From positions 117,689 to 181,688 of the IMG/VR virus record IMGVR_UViG_3300042541_001760: a stretch of DNA of 64,000 nt. The stretch is one strand, 5' to 3'. The notes below the pieces were generated by a model, which was not told the origin of the DNA, did no database searches, and worked only from the letters and a program-made list of their open reading frames with translations. Shown piece after piece: positions 8,208-17,148 of this stretch (within the stretch, counting starts at the first letter, position 1; every line of letters begins with the position of its first letter). The DNA comes from a virus. The position numbers and the translations under genes were made by a program.

Positions 8208-8336
8208 ATGAAAGTAACTATTTTAGAATATTTAGGTAAGGGTATGTATTTGGTTATGTCTGATGACGGACAAACCTCAATATGTTCAGAAGAGGATATT
8301 GAGAGACTAAGAGAAATCGGTAATCTCCACGAATAA
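8208..8336 (+). CDS. Small acidic hypothetical protein
   Basis: 42 residues (MKVTILEYLGKG to EIGNLHE), too short for most ORF lists. It fills the gap between the FKBP terminator and the convergent spanin-like gene, ending 2 nt before that gene's stop. The predicted form is two strands (VTILEYL, MYLVMSDDGQ) and an acidic helix (SEEDIERLREI). Function unknown. Confidence 0.55.
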   Translation: MKVTILEYLGKGMYLVMSDDGQTSICSEEDIERLREIGNLHE

Positions 8337-8338
8337 CT

Positions 8339-8836
8339 CTATCTCAATTTAACTTTTAACGAATCAATGGAGGTTAGTATTTTGGAGAAGTCCAATTTAA
8401 CCTTCTTTTTTTTGCGTTTCGGCGATGAAACCGATTTCCTCAATGGTTGGACAACCTCACAACTATCATAAACAACGATAGGGGTTACCACAATCTCTTC
8501 AGGTTGATATTCCACAGATTGATACTCCATTGACTTTATTCGGTCTCTAATCTCATCTAATTGATTTGTCATATCTCTTTTATCGGCAATTATTCGATCC
8601 TGTAATTCAACAATAGTTGTAGTACATTCCGACTTACTATCAATAATTTGTTTATTTAGGGATATAATCTCATCCCTTTGTTCTTTGGTGAGTTCTTTAA
8701 CATCCTTTTCATCAAATATATTAATTACGGACGGTCCTAAAACTATTAAGATAATTGAAAACACAACTATCAGTAATGCCAATATTCTCTGTCCTTGTGT
8801 AAAATTTTTTAGTATCTGAGATATATATTTAAACAT
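8339..8836 (-). CDS. Membrane-anchored coiled-coil protein, spanin-like
   Basis: 165 residues from the ATG (MFKYISQ) that follows TATTTATA. One N-terminal transmembrane helix (ILALLIVVFSIILIVLGP) is followed by ~75 residues of charged coiled coil and a very basic segment (SPKRKKKKVK). This is the layout of an inner-membrane Rz-type spanin, and the endolysin lies 1 kb away. No outer-membrane partner was found next to it, so the assignment rests on topology only. Confidence 0.5.
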   Translation of the reverse strand: MFKYISQILKNFTQGQRILALLIVVFSIILIVLGPSVINIFDEKDVKELTKEQRDEIISLNKQIIDSKSECTTTIVELQDRIIADKRDMTNQLDEIRDRIKSMEYQSVEYQPEEIVVTPIVVYDSCEVVQPLRKSVSSPKRKKKKVKLDFSKILTSIDSLKVKLR

Positions 8837-8877
8837 ATATATAAATATCTTACTATTTATATTAAACACACAAAATT

Positions 8878-10038
8878 ATGGTCAAATTTACGAAAGATGT
8901 TTTATTGGAGGCGTTAGGAGTCCCTGAAGGGATATTAAAGTCGGCGGAATCAATGTATAAGAAATTAATTAAATTTATTTCTGAGGAGGGTGATAATGAT
9001 GTTGATGATGAAAATTATTATTTTAAGTTGGATGGACCTTTTAAAATTAATGAATATAAAATTAAATCAATAAATTTAAGATTAACATTTATAACAACAG
9101 ATAATGTTGATACCATAACTCTTGTTAGTATGGGATTTTCATCTAAGGTTAGATTTGATGATGTTAATTTAACACTTATTGACACTAACGATAAAAAGAA
9201 TTTGGATATGTCTATTAATATAGCAATACCAGATACAATAACTTTCTCTGAATTATATCAATTTATTAAAGTTAAGGATAAAGACATAATATCGTCTTTT
9301 GCACACGAACTTAAACACTCTTACGATTCAGTTAAAAAACCTTTGGAGTCCATTGGAGACAGATCAAAATATGTCGCATACACTTCTTTTGGTATTGGAT
9401 TAGAATCGATTGATAAATTTATTTTTAACCTTTATTATACAACAGTAATAGAATCGTTAGTTAGACCTACGGAAGTTATGTCATTACTAAAACAAAATAA
9501 GGTTAAGAGGAAAAATTTCATAGATTTCCTTTTAAATAATGAGACATACACCACACTTAAAAAAATATATAACTTCTCATTAGAAAATTTAAGAATGGAG
9601 TTATCTAAAGAAATACCAACCATTAATAAGATTTTAACTCAGTTAAATGAGCGTGGGAGATATAAAACTAACGAAGAAAAGATAGACAGGATATTATACC
9701 TAACATATATTAATTTAGGTAATGATATGGGTAGAACATTCCAATCCGTCTTAACAACTCACCCATTTGAAGGTATTTTTGGTTTTATGGATAAAAGAAA
9801 GGATATGATGTTCAATGACTTCATTAAGGAAATATCAAAATTTAACGATAACCCTAATGATTTTTTTGAATATGAAGAAAAAAAGTTTAAATTTGTATCA
9901 AGTAAGATGATGAAAAAACTATCCAAACTTTACGCTATGTTACCTGAAGATAAGAAATCAATCAAAAATTGGGATTTACATCAAAAAATAACTAAGAGGG
10001 CTCCGCTTGAATCAGTATCTATATTTAAAAAGGATTAA
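8878..10038 (+). CDS. HExxH metallopeptidase-like phage protein
   Basis: 386 residues. ISSFAHELKHSYD gives HExxH near residue 144, placed mid-protein after a beta-rich region. The rest is helical and charged with many Lys. The N-terminus (MVKFTKDVLLEALG) contains an LLE that could act as an [I/L]-x-E processing site. TATTTATA lies upstream and a divergent TATTTATA serves the gene at 8339-8836. Inferred: a protease carried in the virion or acting late. Confidence 0.65.
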   Translation: MVKFTKDVLLEALGVPEGILKSAESMYKKLIKFISEEGDNDVDDENYYFKLDGPFKINEYKIKSINLRLTFITTDNVDTITLVSMGFSSKVRFDDVNLTLIDTNDKKNLDMSINIAIPDTITFSELYQFIKVKDKDIISSFAHELKHSYDSVKKPLESIGDRSKYVAYTSFGIGLESIDKFIFNLYYTTVIESLVRPTEVMSLLKQNKVKRKNFIDFLLNNETYTTLKKIYNFSLENLRMELSKEIPTINKILTQLNERGRYKTNEEKIDRILYLTYINLGNDMGRTFQSVLTTHPFEGIFGFMDKRKDMMFNDFIKEISKFNDNPNDFFEYEEKKFKFVSSKMMKKLSKLYAMLPEDKKSIKNWDLHQKITKRAPLESVSIFKKD

Positions 10039-10367
10039 TCCCAAACACTATCATATACAACCATAACTGAAAACTTTTCTGAGAACCATTTATTTATTGC
10101 ATCACAAGTAATATCGTAGAAATCTTGCGGAGCCATATCTGAAGGTTTTAACGTCCTTGTTATTTGGTCTATAATTGACCCTTTATATTCCAACACCCTA
10201 CCCTTTTTATTATACAATAGTTCCCAATAATAATCTTCAGAATCATAATCAGCATCCATACTGCTAAATTTTTTTTTATCACAATATATATACTTACCAT
10301 TCTCCTCAACATCTTTACAATAATGTCTATCCATCCACTTACCTATTAATTTATCATATTTACTCAT
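10035..10367 (-). CDS. Hypothetical protein, helix-strand-helix family
   Basis: About 110 residues from MSKYDKLIGKWMDRHY. Strands around YYWELLYNKKGRVLEYKG are followed by helices ending in INKWFSEKFSVMVVYD. The order (WMxxHY, strands, KWFxExF) is that of the MDIQV-type family. It overlaps the convergent neighbour by 4 nt. Function unknown. Confidence 0.55.
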   Translation of the reverse strand: MSKYDKLIGKWMDRHYCKDVEENGKYIYCDKKKFSSMDADYDSEDYYWELLYNKKGRVLEYKGSIIDQITRTLKPSDMAPQDFYDITCDAINKWFSEKFSVMVVYDSVWD

Positions 10368-10423
10368 AATCATTCTATTTAATTATTCTGGTATATTTAT
10401 AAATATCAATTTTTATATAAAAT

Positions 10424-10738
10424 ATGAATCACAGGTTACCAATAATAGAAAAATTTATAATTAAATACTATCCTGATGTTATGGATGTTTATTTTACCGA
10501 AACAAGTGTATATTTAGCGAGTTCTTTTGAATTACCTGAAGAAGAAAGGACTATTACTCAGACGGTAATAAATATAGTTATTAATAACTTAAAAAATAAT
10601 TTACGTAATAGAAGTCAAAAAAATGAACTTATTAGTAATATAAACGATAGATTAAGTGGTTTTGGTGTTGACCAATTTGAATACGGTTCTAAATGGGGTA
10701 CTCAATATCATATTGCTGAGATTAAAAAGTATGAATAA
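10424..10738 (+). CDS. Hypothetical phage protein
   Basis: 104 residues. N-terminal helix IIEKFIIKYYPDVMDVYF, strands, a helix with many Asn and Arg, and a C-terminal YGSKWGTQYHIAEIKKYE. The start region resembles that of the plus-strand protein at 29263 (helix ending KYPxxxDV). ATATTTATAAATATC lies upstream. Confidence 0.55.
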   Translation: MNHRLPIIEKFIIKYYPDVMDVYFTETSVYLASSFELPEEERTITQTVINIVINNLKNNLRNRSQKNELISNINDRLSGFGVDQFEYGSKWGTQYHIAEIKKYE

Positions 10739-10744
10739 GTTATT

Positions 10745-12325
10745 ATGAAAAAAAGATTAGACGAACAGATTAATAAAATAAAAAACATAATGGGTATTTC
10801 TGAATTAATAACGGAAGTATCCAAAAAAGACATTTTAATTAATAAATTAGGTTTTAATGAGGGTAATGCAAATTATTTAGATAAATTGTGTGGTCCGTTA
10901 TCTGTAATAATCGGCAAAAAACTTATTGATAGATTTGAAGATACTCAATCGGGGTTAAAACGTTTGAACGATTTCGGAATTAATAGATTATTTATGGGTG
11001 ATATAACATCAATAATGGATTGGATTAGAGTCGGTTTAAATGGTAATTTTACTTCATATAAAAATTTAACATTTGACGAACTTTATAATAAATCAATAGA
11101 ATGGCATGACTCACTTCAAATTGGTCAAGGAGAAATTAACTATGTTGAGAACCATCCAATTGCGGTAGATTTCAGGAAAGAGGATGGTACCGGTTTTTAT
11201 TGGGTTGATTTGGAAACCAATGAGTCGGATGAAGAATGTGATAGAATGGGTCATTGTGGAAGAACAGATAAGGGTAATAACCTATTCTCATTAAGAGAAA
11301 CGATTAAACTACCAGGTGGAAAATACACATTGAATAGGAGTCATTTAACCGCATCTATAAGTGATGAGGGTATTCTATATCAATTAAAAGGTTCAAAAAA
11401 CTCAAAACCTAAAGCTGAATTTCACCAATATATAGTTCCGTTATTTTTTATGATAGGTGGTGGGGGAGAAGAACACGATTATTATATTAATGGTTTTGGA
11501 TCTGAATACGCATCAAACTTAGATTTTAAATTATCCGATTTACCTGAAGAAAGTATTAAAGTATTATATAGAGATAGACCTGAATTATTTTCTGGTTATG
11601 GAATGCAGAAATTATTAATTAAGATGGGTATAATTGAAAACAAAATATCTAGTGTTTTTGAACTTGAATTAGATACTGATGAAATTAGTGAATATGTTAA
11701 TGGTGACTATGCCATATCCACAAGGAAATGGGTGGATGATAACGGTAATAAAAGAACGTCATCAAATTACCTATTTAAAGCCATTATGGAAGACCCTTGG
11801 GATTTGTGGAATAATTATGATGTTGATTGGGAAAGTTCCTTACAATATCATGTTAACGATAAAAACGAAGCAAAGATAAGAGAAATTTTATCTAAGGATA
11901 CGGAAGAAGACACGTCAGAATATTCAATAGAGGATTTGATTGAAGAATTTGATGGTGGTGATATTGTTACGGCAATATCAATTGTGACAAGTGAAGCCGA
12001 ACGTGATAGTTACGGAAATATGTTAAGAAATACTTTAAAATCTTGTTTAGAAGAATATGGTAAAGTAACTAAATTTGATGATGAGGGTGTGAAAGTTACA
12101 ATAGATTTGGATAACTTCACAGATAACGTTGATGAGGAAGATTTAAATGAGTTTTTTGAAAATTGTAAAGATGAGCCCTCTTGCGTTTTTTATGATATAA
12201 TGAATGGTAGTGGTTATGGTGGTTATGTAGACAAACCAAAATTTAGTGTTGATGAAAGATGGTATCCTGATATTAACGAGACGTATTTTAACGAATATTT
12301 AAGTGAAAGATTATCTGAAATATAA
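10745..12325 (+). CDS. Large phage protein with CDRMGHCG motif and N-terminal leader
   Basis: 526 residues. The first ~25 are a leader-like basic helix ending in ELITE (an [I/L]-x-E site), then a helical region. In the middle, ESDEECDRMGHCGRTD (~residues 160-175) resembles a Cys/His pattern seen in PcfJ-like and other phage proteins; a long acidic C-terminal half (TDEISEY, DWESSLQY, EEFDGGDIV) follows. Possibly nucleic-acid or metal binding through CxxMGHCG; this is not proven. It is one of the largest accessory genes in the window. Confidence 0.6.
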   Translation: MKKRLDEQINKIKNIMGISELITEVSKKDILINKLGFNEGNANYLDKLCGPLSVIIGKKLIDRFEDTQSGLKRLNDFGINRLFMGDITSIMDWIRVGLNGNFTSYKNLTFDELYNKSIEWHDSLQIGQGEINYVENHPIAVDFRKEDGTGFYWVDLETNESDEECDRMGHCGRTDKGNNLFSLRETIKLPGGKYTLNRSHLTASISDEGILYQLKGSKNSKPKAEFHQYIVPLFFMIGGGGEEHDYYINGFGSEYASNLDFKLSDLPEESIKVLYRDRPELFSGYGMQKLLIKMGIIENKISSVFELELDTDEISEYVNGDYAISTRKWVDDNGNKRTSSNYLFKAIMEDPWDLWNNYDVDWESSLQYHVNDKNEAKIREILSKDTEEDTSEYSIEDLIEEFDGGDIVTAISIVTSEAERDSYGNMLRNTLKSCLEEYGKVTKFDDEGVKVTIDLDNFTDNVDEEDLNEFFENCKDEPSCVFYDIMNGSGYGGYVDKPKFSVDERWYPDINETYFNEYLSERLSEI

Positions 12326-12841
12326 TTATAGGTAATCTACACTAATATTAAAACTTAAACCATTGTAGGGTTTATGTATCTTAGAATATATTGCCGATAC
12401 TATATCACCTATTTCATCACTTATTTCCCATAAGATATCTTCATACTCTTTATCACCCAAATTATTAAAATCAATACGATGTCCAGAATCAATTAAAGTC
12501 AGTTCTCCATCCATTATTTGAGCCAAGACAGTTATATCTTCACCCCAATCACTACCATCTAATATTTCCATCATAAACCTAAATGAATACGACCCCATAT
12601 TAACCACATCCGCATAGTCGTCTGTATTGAAAACTTTATTTTTAGTAATTCTGGTAAGATTACTTATTACATTATCCATACCACCAAAATACTCAATAAA
12701 AATCATTCTAATAACCGCTTCATCAAATCCTGTAAGGATGGCTTTAACCACGGGATCATCAACTCTAGGTTTTTTACCTTGTAGTTTTATCTTATCGTAA
12801 TAATTAAAAACTACTTTTTTTAAAGGTTCGTATTCTTCCAT
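12326..12841 (-). CDS. Hypothetical phage protein
   Basis: About 171 residues from MEEYEPLKKV, which begins right after the upstream stop (TAGTATGG). Helical N-terminus (FDEAVIRMIFIEYFGGMDNVI), then an acidic region with LTLIDSGHRIDF, ending in strands (GLSFNISVDYL). No known domain recognised. Confidence 0.6.
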   Translation of the reverse strand: MEEYEPLKKVVFNYYDKIKLQGKKPRVDDPVVKAILTGFDEAVIRMIFIEYFGGMDNVISNLTRITKNKVFNTDDYADVVNMGSYSFRFMMEILDGSDWGEDITVLAQIMDGELTLIDSGHRIDFNNLGDKEYEDILWEISDEIGDIVSAIYSKIHKPYNGLSFNISVDYL

Positions 12842-12842
12842 A

Positions 12843-13181
12843 CTAAAAATCATACCCCCCTAAGTATGTAAATTTTTTTCTAAGTTTCATCCCTGATATT
12901 TTAGAGAAATATTTAGTTACGATCTTATTAATTTCGTCTTCATCAGTCGCTCTAAAAATACTTGATACTCTTTCTAATAATTGTAAAGATATAGACCATT
13001 TGTGTCCGGATTCACCATCCCCAATCTTTAAGTCAACAACAAATACTAATCTTTCCTTATCATCAAAATAAGCGACTCTTGTATTAAGTTGGTTTTTCTC
13101 CCCTTCTAATACACCTAAAATATTGTCAATGTATTTAGTTACTAAACTATATAATCTTTCTTCACTTATTACTATATTCAT
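12843..13181 (-). CDS. Helix-strand-helix family protein with MNIVISEE leader
   Basis: 112 residues: helix SEERLYSLVTKYIDNIL, strands RVAYFDDKERLVFVVDLK, then LLERVSSIFRATDEDEINKIVTKYF. This is the same plan as MDIQVNK..IWSKxESIFHLxxD..WLKETY at 38.7 kb, so it is a distant paralogue. TATTTATT lies 3 nt before the ATG. Confidence 0.65.
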   Translation of the reverse strand: MNIVISEERLYSLVTKYIDNILGVLEGEKNQLNTRVAYFDDKERLVFVVDLKIGDGESGHKWSISLQLLERVSSIFRATDEDEINKIVTKYFSKISGMKLRKKFTYLGGYDF

Positions 13182-13210
13182 ATGAATAAATAGTGTGAAT
13201 ATAATAAAAA

Positions 13211-13396
13211 TTAACGCATCATTTCGTTAATAATATTCATAAGATAGGTTTGTTTTTCTGATAAAACTCTAATCCGTTTTAATTGGGTTTCATTTAAATC
13301 AAATGATTCTGATTTAACTTGGGAAATTTGATTTCCTAAGTGGTGATATTCCGACATCAATTGGTCGTATTTTTTTGCTTTGTTCTCGTTGTCCAT
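13211..13396 (-). CDS. Short coiled-coil protein
   Basis: 61 residues, wholly helical with heptad-like spacing (YDQLMSEYHHLGNQISQVK, LKRIRVLSEKQTYLMNIIN). No enzyme motif. Perhaps an assembly or adaptor peptide. Confidence 0.5.
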   Translation of the reverse strand: MDNENKAKKYDQLMSEYHHLGNQISQVKSESFDLNETQLKRIRVLSEKQTYLMNIINEMMR

Positions 13397-13437
13397 ATTA
13401 TGAAATATATGTGGTATGGTGTGTTAGTCAATAGATG

Positions 13438-13719
13438 TTAAACTGCAAAAAACGTAACATCAACATCATAACTTTTTTCAAACCATACAACTAAATCATT
13501 TTTATTAATAAAAGGAAATGCGGATTTTAACATTTGGTAAAAATCATTATGAATATGTAACTTTTCATCCTTAAAATCGTAATATAATACCAAGTCCTTA
13601 TTAAGTGTTACCCAAATACTGGTTTCCTGATGGTCATGACCAAACTTTAAATTATTCATATAGTCATAGAAGATTTCCATCAACCGACCATTCTGAGATT
13701 CAGAAATTAGTATCTTCAT
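13438..13719 (-). CDS. Helix-strand-helix family protein with MKILISES leader
   Basis: About 93 residues from MKILISESQNGRLMEIF; an ATG 9 nt earlier is also possible. Strands SIWVTLNKDLVLYYDF are followed by MLKSAFPFINKNDLVVWFEKSYDVD. It overlaps the upstream tagged gene by 20 nt, so the two are translationally coupled. Function unknown. Confidence 0.6.
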   Translation of the reverse strand: MKILISESQNGRLMEIFYDYMNNLKFGHDHQETSIWVTLNKDLVLYYDFKDEKLHIHNDFYQMLKSAFPFINKNDLVVWFEKSYDVDVTFFAV

Positions 13720-13987
13720 AATCGGCAATATTATCCGAATCTTCAGCCCATTGTGTAAAATAGTCCAATTCCATATTATAGGACATACCTATTGAATCCT
13801 TAACATATTGTTCAAACATATCTTCAATTCTATCTTCACTAACACCCAACTCCATTGCTTTTTCAATAATACTTTCAGGAACTTCCAGTGTAATATATTT
13901 TAATTCACCTTCTAATGGTTGTTCGCTAATAACTCTTTTAACTAAACGAGTTAAATCTTTTTCTGTTAATTTTATAATTTTTTTCAT
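13700..13987 (-). CDS. Small acidic protein with class A leader (RVISE/Q)
   Basis: 95 residues. Residues 1-22 are the shared leader (MKKIIKLTEKDLTRLVKRVI then SE), with a predicted cut after E22. The remaining 73 residues are acidic and helical (MELGVSEDRIEDMFEQYV). If processed, the mature product is a small acidic internal protein. The start overlaps the upstream stop by 4 nt. Confidence 0.65.
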   Translation of the reverse strand: MKKIIKLTEKDLTRLVKRVISEQPLEGELKYITLEVPESIIEKAMELGVSEDRIEDMFEQYVKDSIGMSYNMELDYFTQWAEDSDNIADYEDTNF

Positions 13988-14301
13988 ACGCTTGCTTTAG
14001 ATATTTTAACACCTACGGTCCTATATTCAGGAAAATTATCCTTAAACCAATTATAAATATCGTCTTGATCAATAAACACAAATATGGATGTTATTCTTTC
14101 ATAGAATTTCAACGATATGTAAAGATAATATTCACCTTCATAATCTTGTTTTAGTAAAAAAACAAAATCTTTACCGGACTCAAATGCTGGTATGCCGAGA
14201 CCCAACCAATTATCATTCACTTTTAAATTAAGTTTGGACATATAATCCTCAAAGTGTTTATATAACCTGTCTTTACGTTCTTGTGATATTATTATTTTCA
14301 T
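13984..14301 (-). CDS. Helix-strand-helix family protein with MKIIISQE leader
   Basis: 105 residues: SQERKDRLYKHFEDYMSKLN, strands DFVFLLKQDYEGEYYLYISL, then YERITSIFVFIDQDDIYNWFKDNF. Clear distant paralogue of the MDIQV family. It overlaps both neighbours (ATGA), in an operon of tagged genes. Confidence 0.65.
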   Translation of the reverse strand: MKIIISQERKDRLYKHFEDYMSKLNLKVNDNWLGLGIPAFESGKDFVFLLKQDYEGEYYLYISLKFYERITSIFVFIDQDDIYNWFKDNFPEYRTVGVKISKASV

Positions 14302-14633
14302 TTTATTCTAAAGTATGGATTACCATATGGTTTTAATTCCCTTGTTAAAAATTCAGTAATGGTTGGTATCCAATATTCCTCAACATCTTTACGATACCAT
14401 TTAACATCTATTGGTACCAACATTCTATTATCAACCAGTACGGGTGTACCCAAAACAATAATTTTATCAACATTAGAAAAAATACTTAGATACCAATTTT
14501 CAGATGATATCTCTTGCTCTTTATATTTTTGTTTCAAGTTAGATAATGTCTTATCTAATAAGTTTTGATACATGTTTTTTATGACAATATCTTTTGATTG
14601 TTCAGTTAATATGTTTTTAATAATCTCTCTCAT
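14298..14633 (-). CDS. Hypothetical protein with short leader MREIIKNILTE
   Basis: 111 residues. The first 11 residues form a basic amphipathic leader ending in LTE before Gln-Ser. The body is beta-rich (IIVLGTPVLVDNRMLVPIDV) with aromatic C-terminal helices (YWIPTITEFLTRELK). Function unknown. Confidence 0.6.
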   Translation of the reverse strand: MREIIKNILTEQSKDIVIKNMYQNLLDKTLSNLKQKYKEQEISSENWYLSIFSNVDKIIVLGTPVLVDNRMLVPIDVKWYRKDVEEYWIPTITEFLTRELKPYGNPYFRIK

Positions 14634-14635
14634 AA

Positions 14636-15145
14636 TTAGTAACTATATTCTTCTCTATATAAATATAAATATTCCAATAATAGACCATACACTTCATTTA
14701 AATATGTGGTATTAAACCAATGAACTAATTCACTAACACTATTAAATGGGTCTAGATTATCTAACTTGATTGTGGTATTATCCAAATCATATACGGAATC
14801 ATTATTACGATAAGTATATTCTGTCATATCTATTGGTATATATTTCCCACCATCCCAAAATGGGGTACACATAGCATCCATATTCTCACCAGGTAGATTA
14901 AGTGTCCAATGGACAATACCATCTATTTCACTAAATCTCAACTTAGCATATCCGATTTTATCGTGTAATAAATTAGTATTTTTCTTTAATTCAAATAATA
15001 ATTGATATGCGGTTTCAGAATCTATCTTAATTTTATCTTCAAGAGCCATAAAAAGTTCAAGTATGCTATACCCTGTAATATCTAATGTTTTTTGGACTCC
15101 ACTCTTATTAACGAGTTTCGCTAATACCTCTGATTTTGATTTCAT
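14636..15145 (-). CDS. Hypothetical phage protein
   Basis: 169 residues. Helical N-terminal half, then a central region with VHWTLNLPGENMDAMCTPFW and an aromatic C-terminus (LLLEYLYLYREEYSY). No domain recognised. First gene of an operon: TATTTATA lies 6 nt before the ATG. Confidence 0.6.
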   Translation of the reverse strand: MKSKSEVLAKLVNKSGVQKTLDITGYSILELFMALEDKIKIDSETAYQLLFELKKNTNLLHDKIGYAKLRFSEIDGIVHWTLNLPGENMDAMCTPFWDGGKYIPIDMTEYTYRNNDSVYDLDNTTIKLDNLDPFNSVSELVHWFNTTYLNEVYGLLLEYLYLYREEYSY

Positions 15146-15178
15146 ATTACTTATAAATATAAAATATTTTGAAATTGT

Positions 15179-15208
15179 TTTGTAGTGTTGTTTTTTTGCC
15201 TATCTTTG
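15179..15208 (+). promoter_or_regulatory. Host-type promoter TTTG-N18-TATCTTTG
   Basis: TTTG at 15179-15182, 18 nt, TATCTTTG at 15201-15208. Near-perfect Bacteroidota consensus. It shows that the DUF932 gene starts at the ATG pair ~24 nt downstream, not at the TTG inside the promoter. Confidence 0.8.
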
Positions 15209-15231
15209 TAAAACCAAAAACTAAACGACCT

Positions 15232-15984
15232 ATGATGACTCACGAAATGATTAAACAAGTTGCTCCCTCAGTGTTCGCAACATCTCCATCTCCAAAAGTA
15301 TCTAGCAGATACGTATTCGTTCCGACTATGGACATTATTGAAAACTTTGAACGCGAAGGTTGGAATGTCGCCTCAGCAAAACAAACAGGTCGTGGCATAC
15401 ACGGACTCCACGAGATTAAATTCCGAAATGGTGACTTACCAAATGTTGGTGACACATTAATTGAAGCAATTATTAAGAACTCCCACAACGGGGTGGCAAC
15501 ATTAAACATTAGTTCAGGATTACACCGATTAGTATGTTCAAATGGTCTAACGGTACCGACATCAGTATCGGATTCATTTAAAGTTAGACACTCAGGATTT
15601 GAATTTGAGGATGTGAAACGATTAACAGAAGATTTCTCAAAGCGTCTTCCTATCATCCAAGGTTCTGTAAACAGAATGATGGAACACCAATTAACAATGG
15701 ACGAGAAATTAAAATTCGCAAAGAAGTCCGCTGAGGTTCGTTGGGGTATTGGATCAGTTCCCGTAACTTTAAATTACGATAGTATCTTAAATCCTCTCCG
15801 TGATGAGGACAAAGGTGACTCACTATGGCAAGTATTCAATGTCGTTCAAGAGAAGTTTATTCGTGGTGGTGTGGAATATACAACAAACTCAGGAAGAAAG
15901 ACAGGGTTGAGAACAATGAACGACATTTATAATGTCAATAGAATTAACACCAAACTTTGGGAATTAGCTGAAGATATGTTTTAA
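15232..15984 (+). CDS. DUF932 family protein
   Basis: 250 residues from the first ATG of MMTHEM downstream of a consensus promoter. It matches the DUF932 (phage/plasmid-like) pattern: FVPTMDIIENFEREGW, LHEIKFRNGDLPNVGDTL, GLHRLVCSNGLTV, and a C-terminal half with WQVFNVVQEKFIRGG. The family is common on plasmids and phages; its function is unproven, though links to DNA or replication are often suspected. Base composition is somewhat richer in GC than its neighbours. Confidence 0.85.
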   Translation: MMTHEMIKQVAPSVFATSPSPKVSSRYVFVPTMDIIENFEREGWNVASAKQTGRGIHGLHEIKFRNGDLPNVGDTLIEAIIKNSHNGVATLNISSGLHRLVCSNGLTVPTSVSDSFKVRHSGFEFEDVKRLTEDFSKRLPIIQGSVNRMMEHQLTMDEKLKFAKKSAEVRWGIGSVPVTLNYDSILNPLRDEDKGDSLWQVFNVVQEKFIRGGVEYTTNSGRKTGLRTMNDIYNVNRINTKLWELAEDMF

Positions 15985-15990
15985 CTAAAC

Positions 15991-16008
15991 GGGGGTGGAA
16001 ACACCCCC
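15991..16008 (+). other. GAAA-tetraloop hairpin after DUF932 gene
   Basis: GGGGGTG-GAAA-CACCCCC: 7 perfect GC-rich pairs closed by a GNRA-type tetraloop, 7 nt after the DUF932 stop. No T tract follows, so it may be a 3'-end stabiliser or weak terminator rather than a classic terminator. Confidence 0.7.
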
Positions 16009-16021
16009 ACTTTCTACTTAT

Positions 16022-16354
16022 ATGGACAATATTTCACTCTGCGAATCACATATTTCATTATTTCACAAATTCTTTAAGATTGGTGAAATTAAGATAGGAC
16101 CTAAGGTTATAACCGGAACCGGAATGACATATGGTAGAGTTCAAATTATATCAAGAAAACCAAATCCATTTTTGGATGATTATCGATATATTAGTATATA
16201 CGATGATGATATTTTGGGTTGTAATGTTTTTTCAGTTTTTTTTGATAGGTATCTTTCGGTAACATCAAGTAACCAATTTACATTATATCTACATTTAAAA
16301 CAAATCTACGCTAGTGTGGATAAAGAATTTAATAAAAATGTTTTAGATAGTTAA
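16022..16354 (+). CDS. Hypothetical phage protein
   Basis: 110 residues from MDNISLCESH, after the hairpin. Beta-rich with ISLFHKFFKIGEIKIGP, YGRVQIISRKP, YRYISIYDDDILG. Last gene of the short plus-strand unit; convergent overlap of 4 nt with the next gene. Not recognised. Confidence 0.55.
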   Translation: MDNISLCESHISLFHKFFKIGEIKIGPKVITGTGMTYGRVQIISRKPNPFLDDYRYISIYDDDILGCNVFSVFFDRYLSVTSSNQFTLYLHLKQIYASVDKEFNKNVLDS

Positions 16355-17145
16355 ATATTTTTATCCTCTTTTAATATTCTGAATCTTAATAGTGGTTTTC
16401 CGTTAATTGTAATATCACCCTTTTCATTTTTACCAATTGTCTTAACAATAACTTTTTTATTTTTAAACTTACCACCCATAACGACATCACCAACATTAAT
16501 ATCAAGTTTTATCATTTCGGATAGGGGGTTATTTTGTGTTTTTAACTTATAGGCAACTATTTCATAAGCCTTTCTAAGGTCGTGACTCCAAGCGTTATCA
16601 AGCCATCCTTCACTATATTCGTTTGAGTTGGATCTGATAAAATCCATCATTTCACCATCTGAAATTTTTTCAGGTATTTCTATCTCACCTGGACATATAG
16701 CACCTTTAAAATCATAACTTTCACAATACGAAACTTCTATCTCAGGATGACCCATCTCCTCACCAAATTTAGTGGTATAGTTGTCGTCATACCACTCCGC
16801 AATAACATTTAAGACATAACTTTCTCTAATGGAAAATAACCTTTTAATGTCATCAATAATTTTTTTTGAAAAAACTATGTGTCCTTCATTAAAATTATGA
16901 AGTTCAGGACCGTCATCGTCTTCATCATTATTAAAATAATAAATCGATCTGGCAATTACAACACCGTTCTTACACCAGTGTTCATCAAGGTTACCATAAA
17001 ATTCTTTAGGGTCACCGACAATCCTTTTAGCTCCGACCATTTGTTTATTTAGGTAAGATATAATAACCTTTTCCATATTAGCATTTGATCTAACATATTT
17101 TTTTTGACTTTCTTCTCGTAATACTTTTCTAATTAGGTCTTTCAT
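16351..17145 (-). CDS. Two-part hypothetical protein with leader MKDLIRKVLRE
   Basis: 264 residues. Leader of 11 residues ending LRE. The N-terminal half follows the family plan (SKKIIDDIKRLFSIRESYVLNVIAEWYDDNY). A Cys pair lies mid-protein (SYCESYDFKGAICPGE). The C-terminal ~60 residues (VGDVVMGGKFKNKKVIV) look like a KOW/SH3-type barrel. Inferred: a family member fused to a binding barrel. Confidence 0.6.
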   Translation of the reverse strand: MKDLIRKVLREESQKKYVRSNANMEKVIISYLNKQMVGAKRIVGDPKEFYGNLDEHWCKNGVVIARSIYYFNNDEDDDGPELHNFNEGHIVFSKKIIDDIKRLFSIRESYVLNVIAEWYDDNYTTKFGEEMGHPEIEVSYCESYDFKGAICPGEIEIPEKISDGEMMDFIRSNSNEYSEGWLDNAWSHDLRKAYEIVAYKLKTQNNPLSEMIKLDINVGDVVMGGKFKNKKVIVKTIGKNEKGDITINGKPLLRFRILKEDKNI

Positions 17146-17148
17146 ATT

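Noticed and set aside
15169-15231. Upstream TTG start for the DUF932 gene
   Set aside because: These codons lie inside the consensus promoter (TTTG-N18-TATCTTTG), so they cannot be translated from that transcript.
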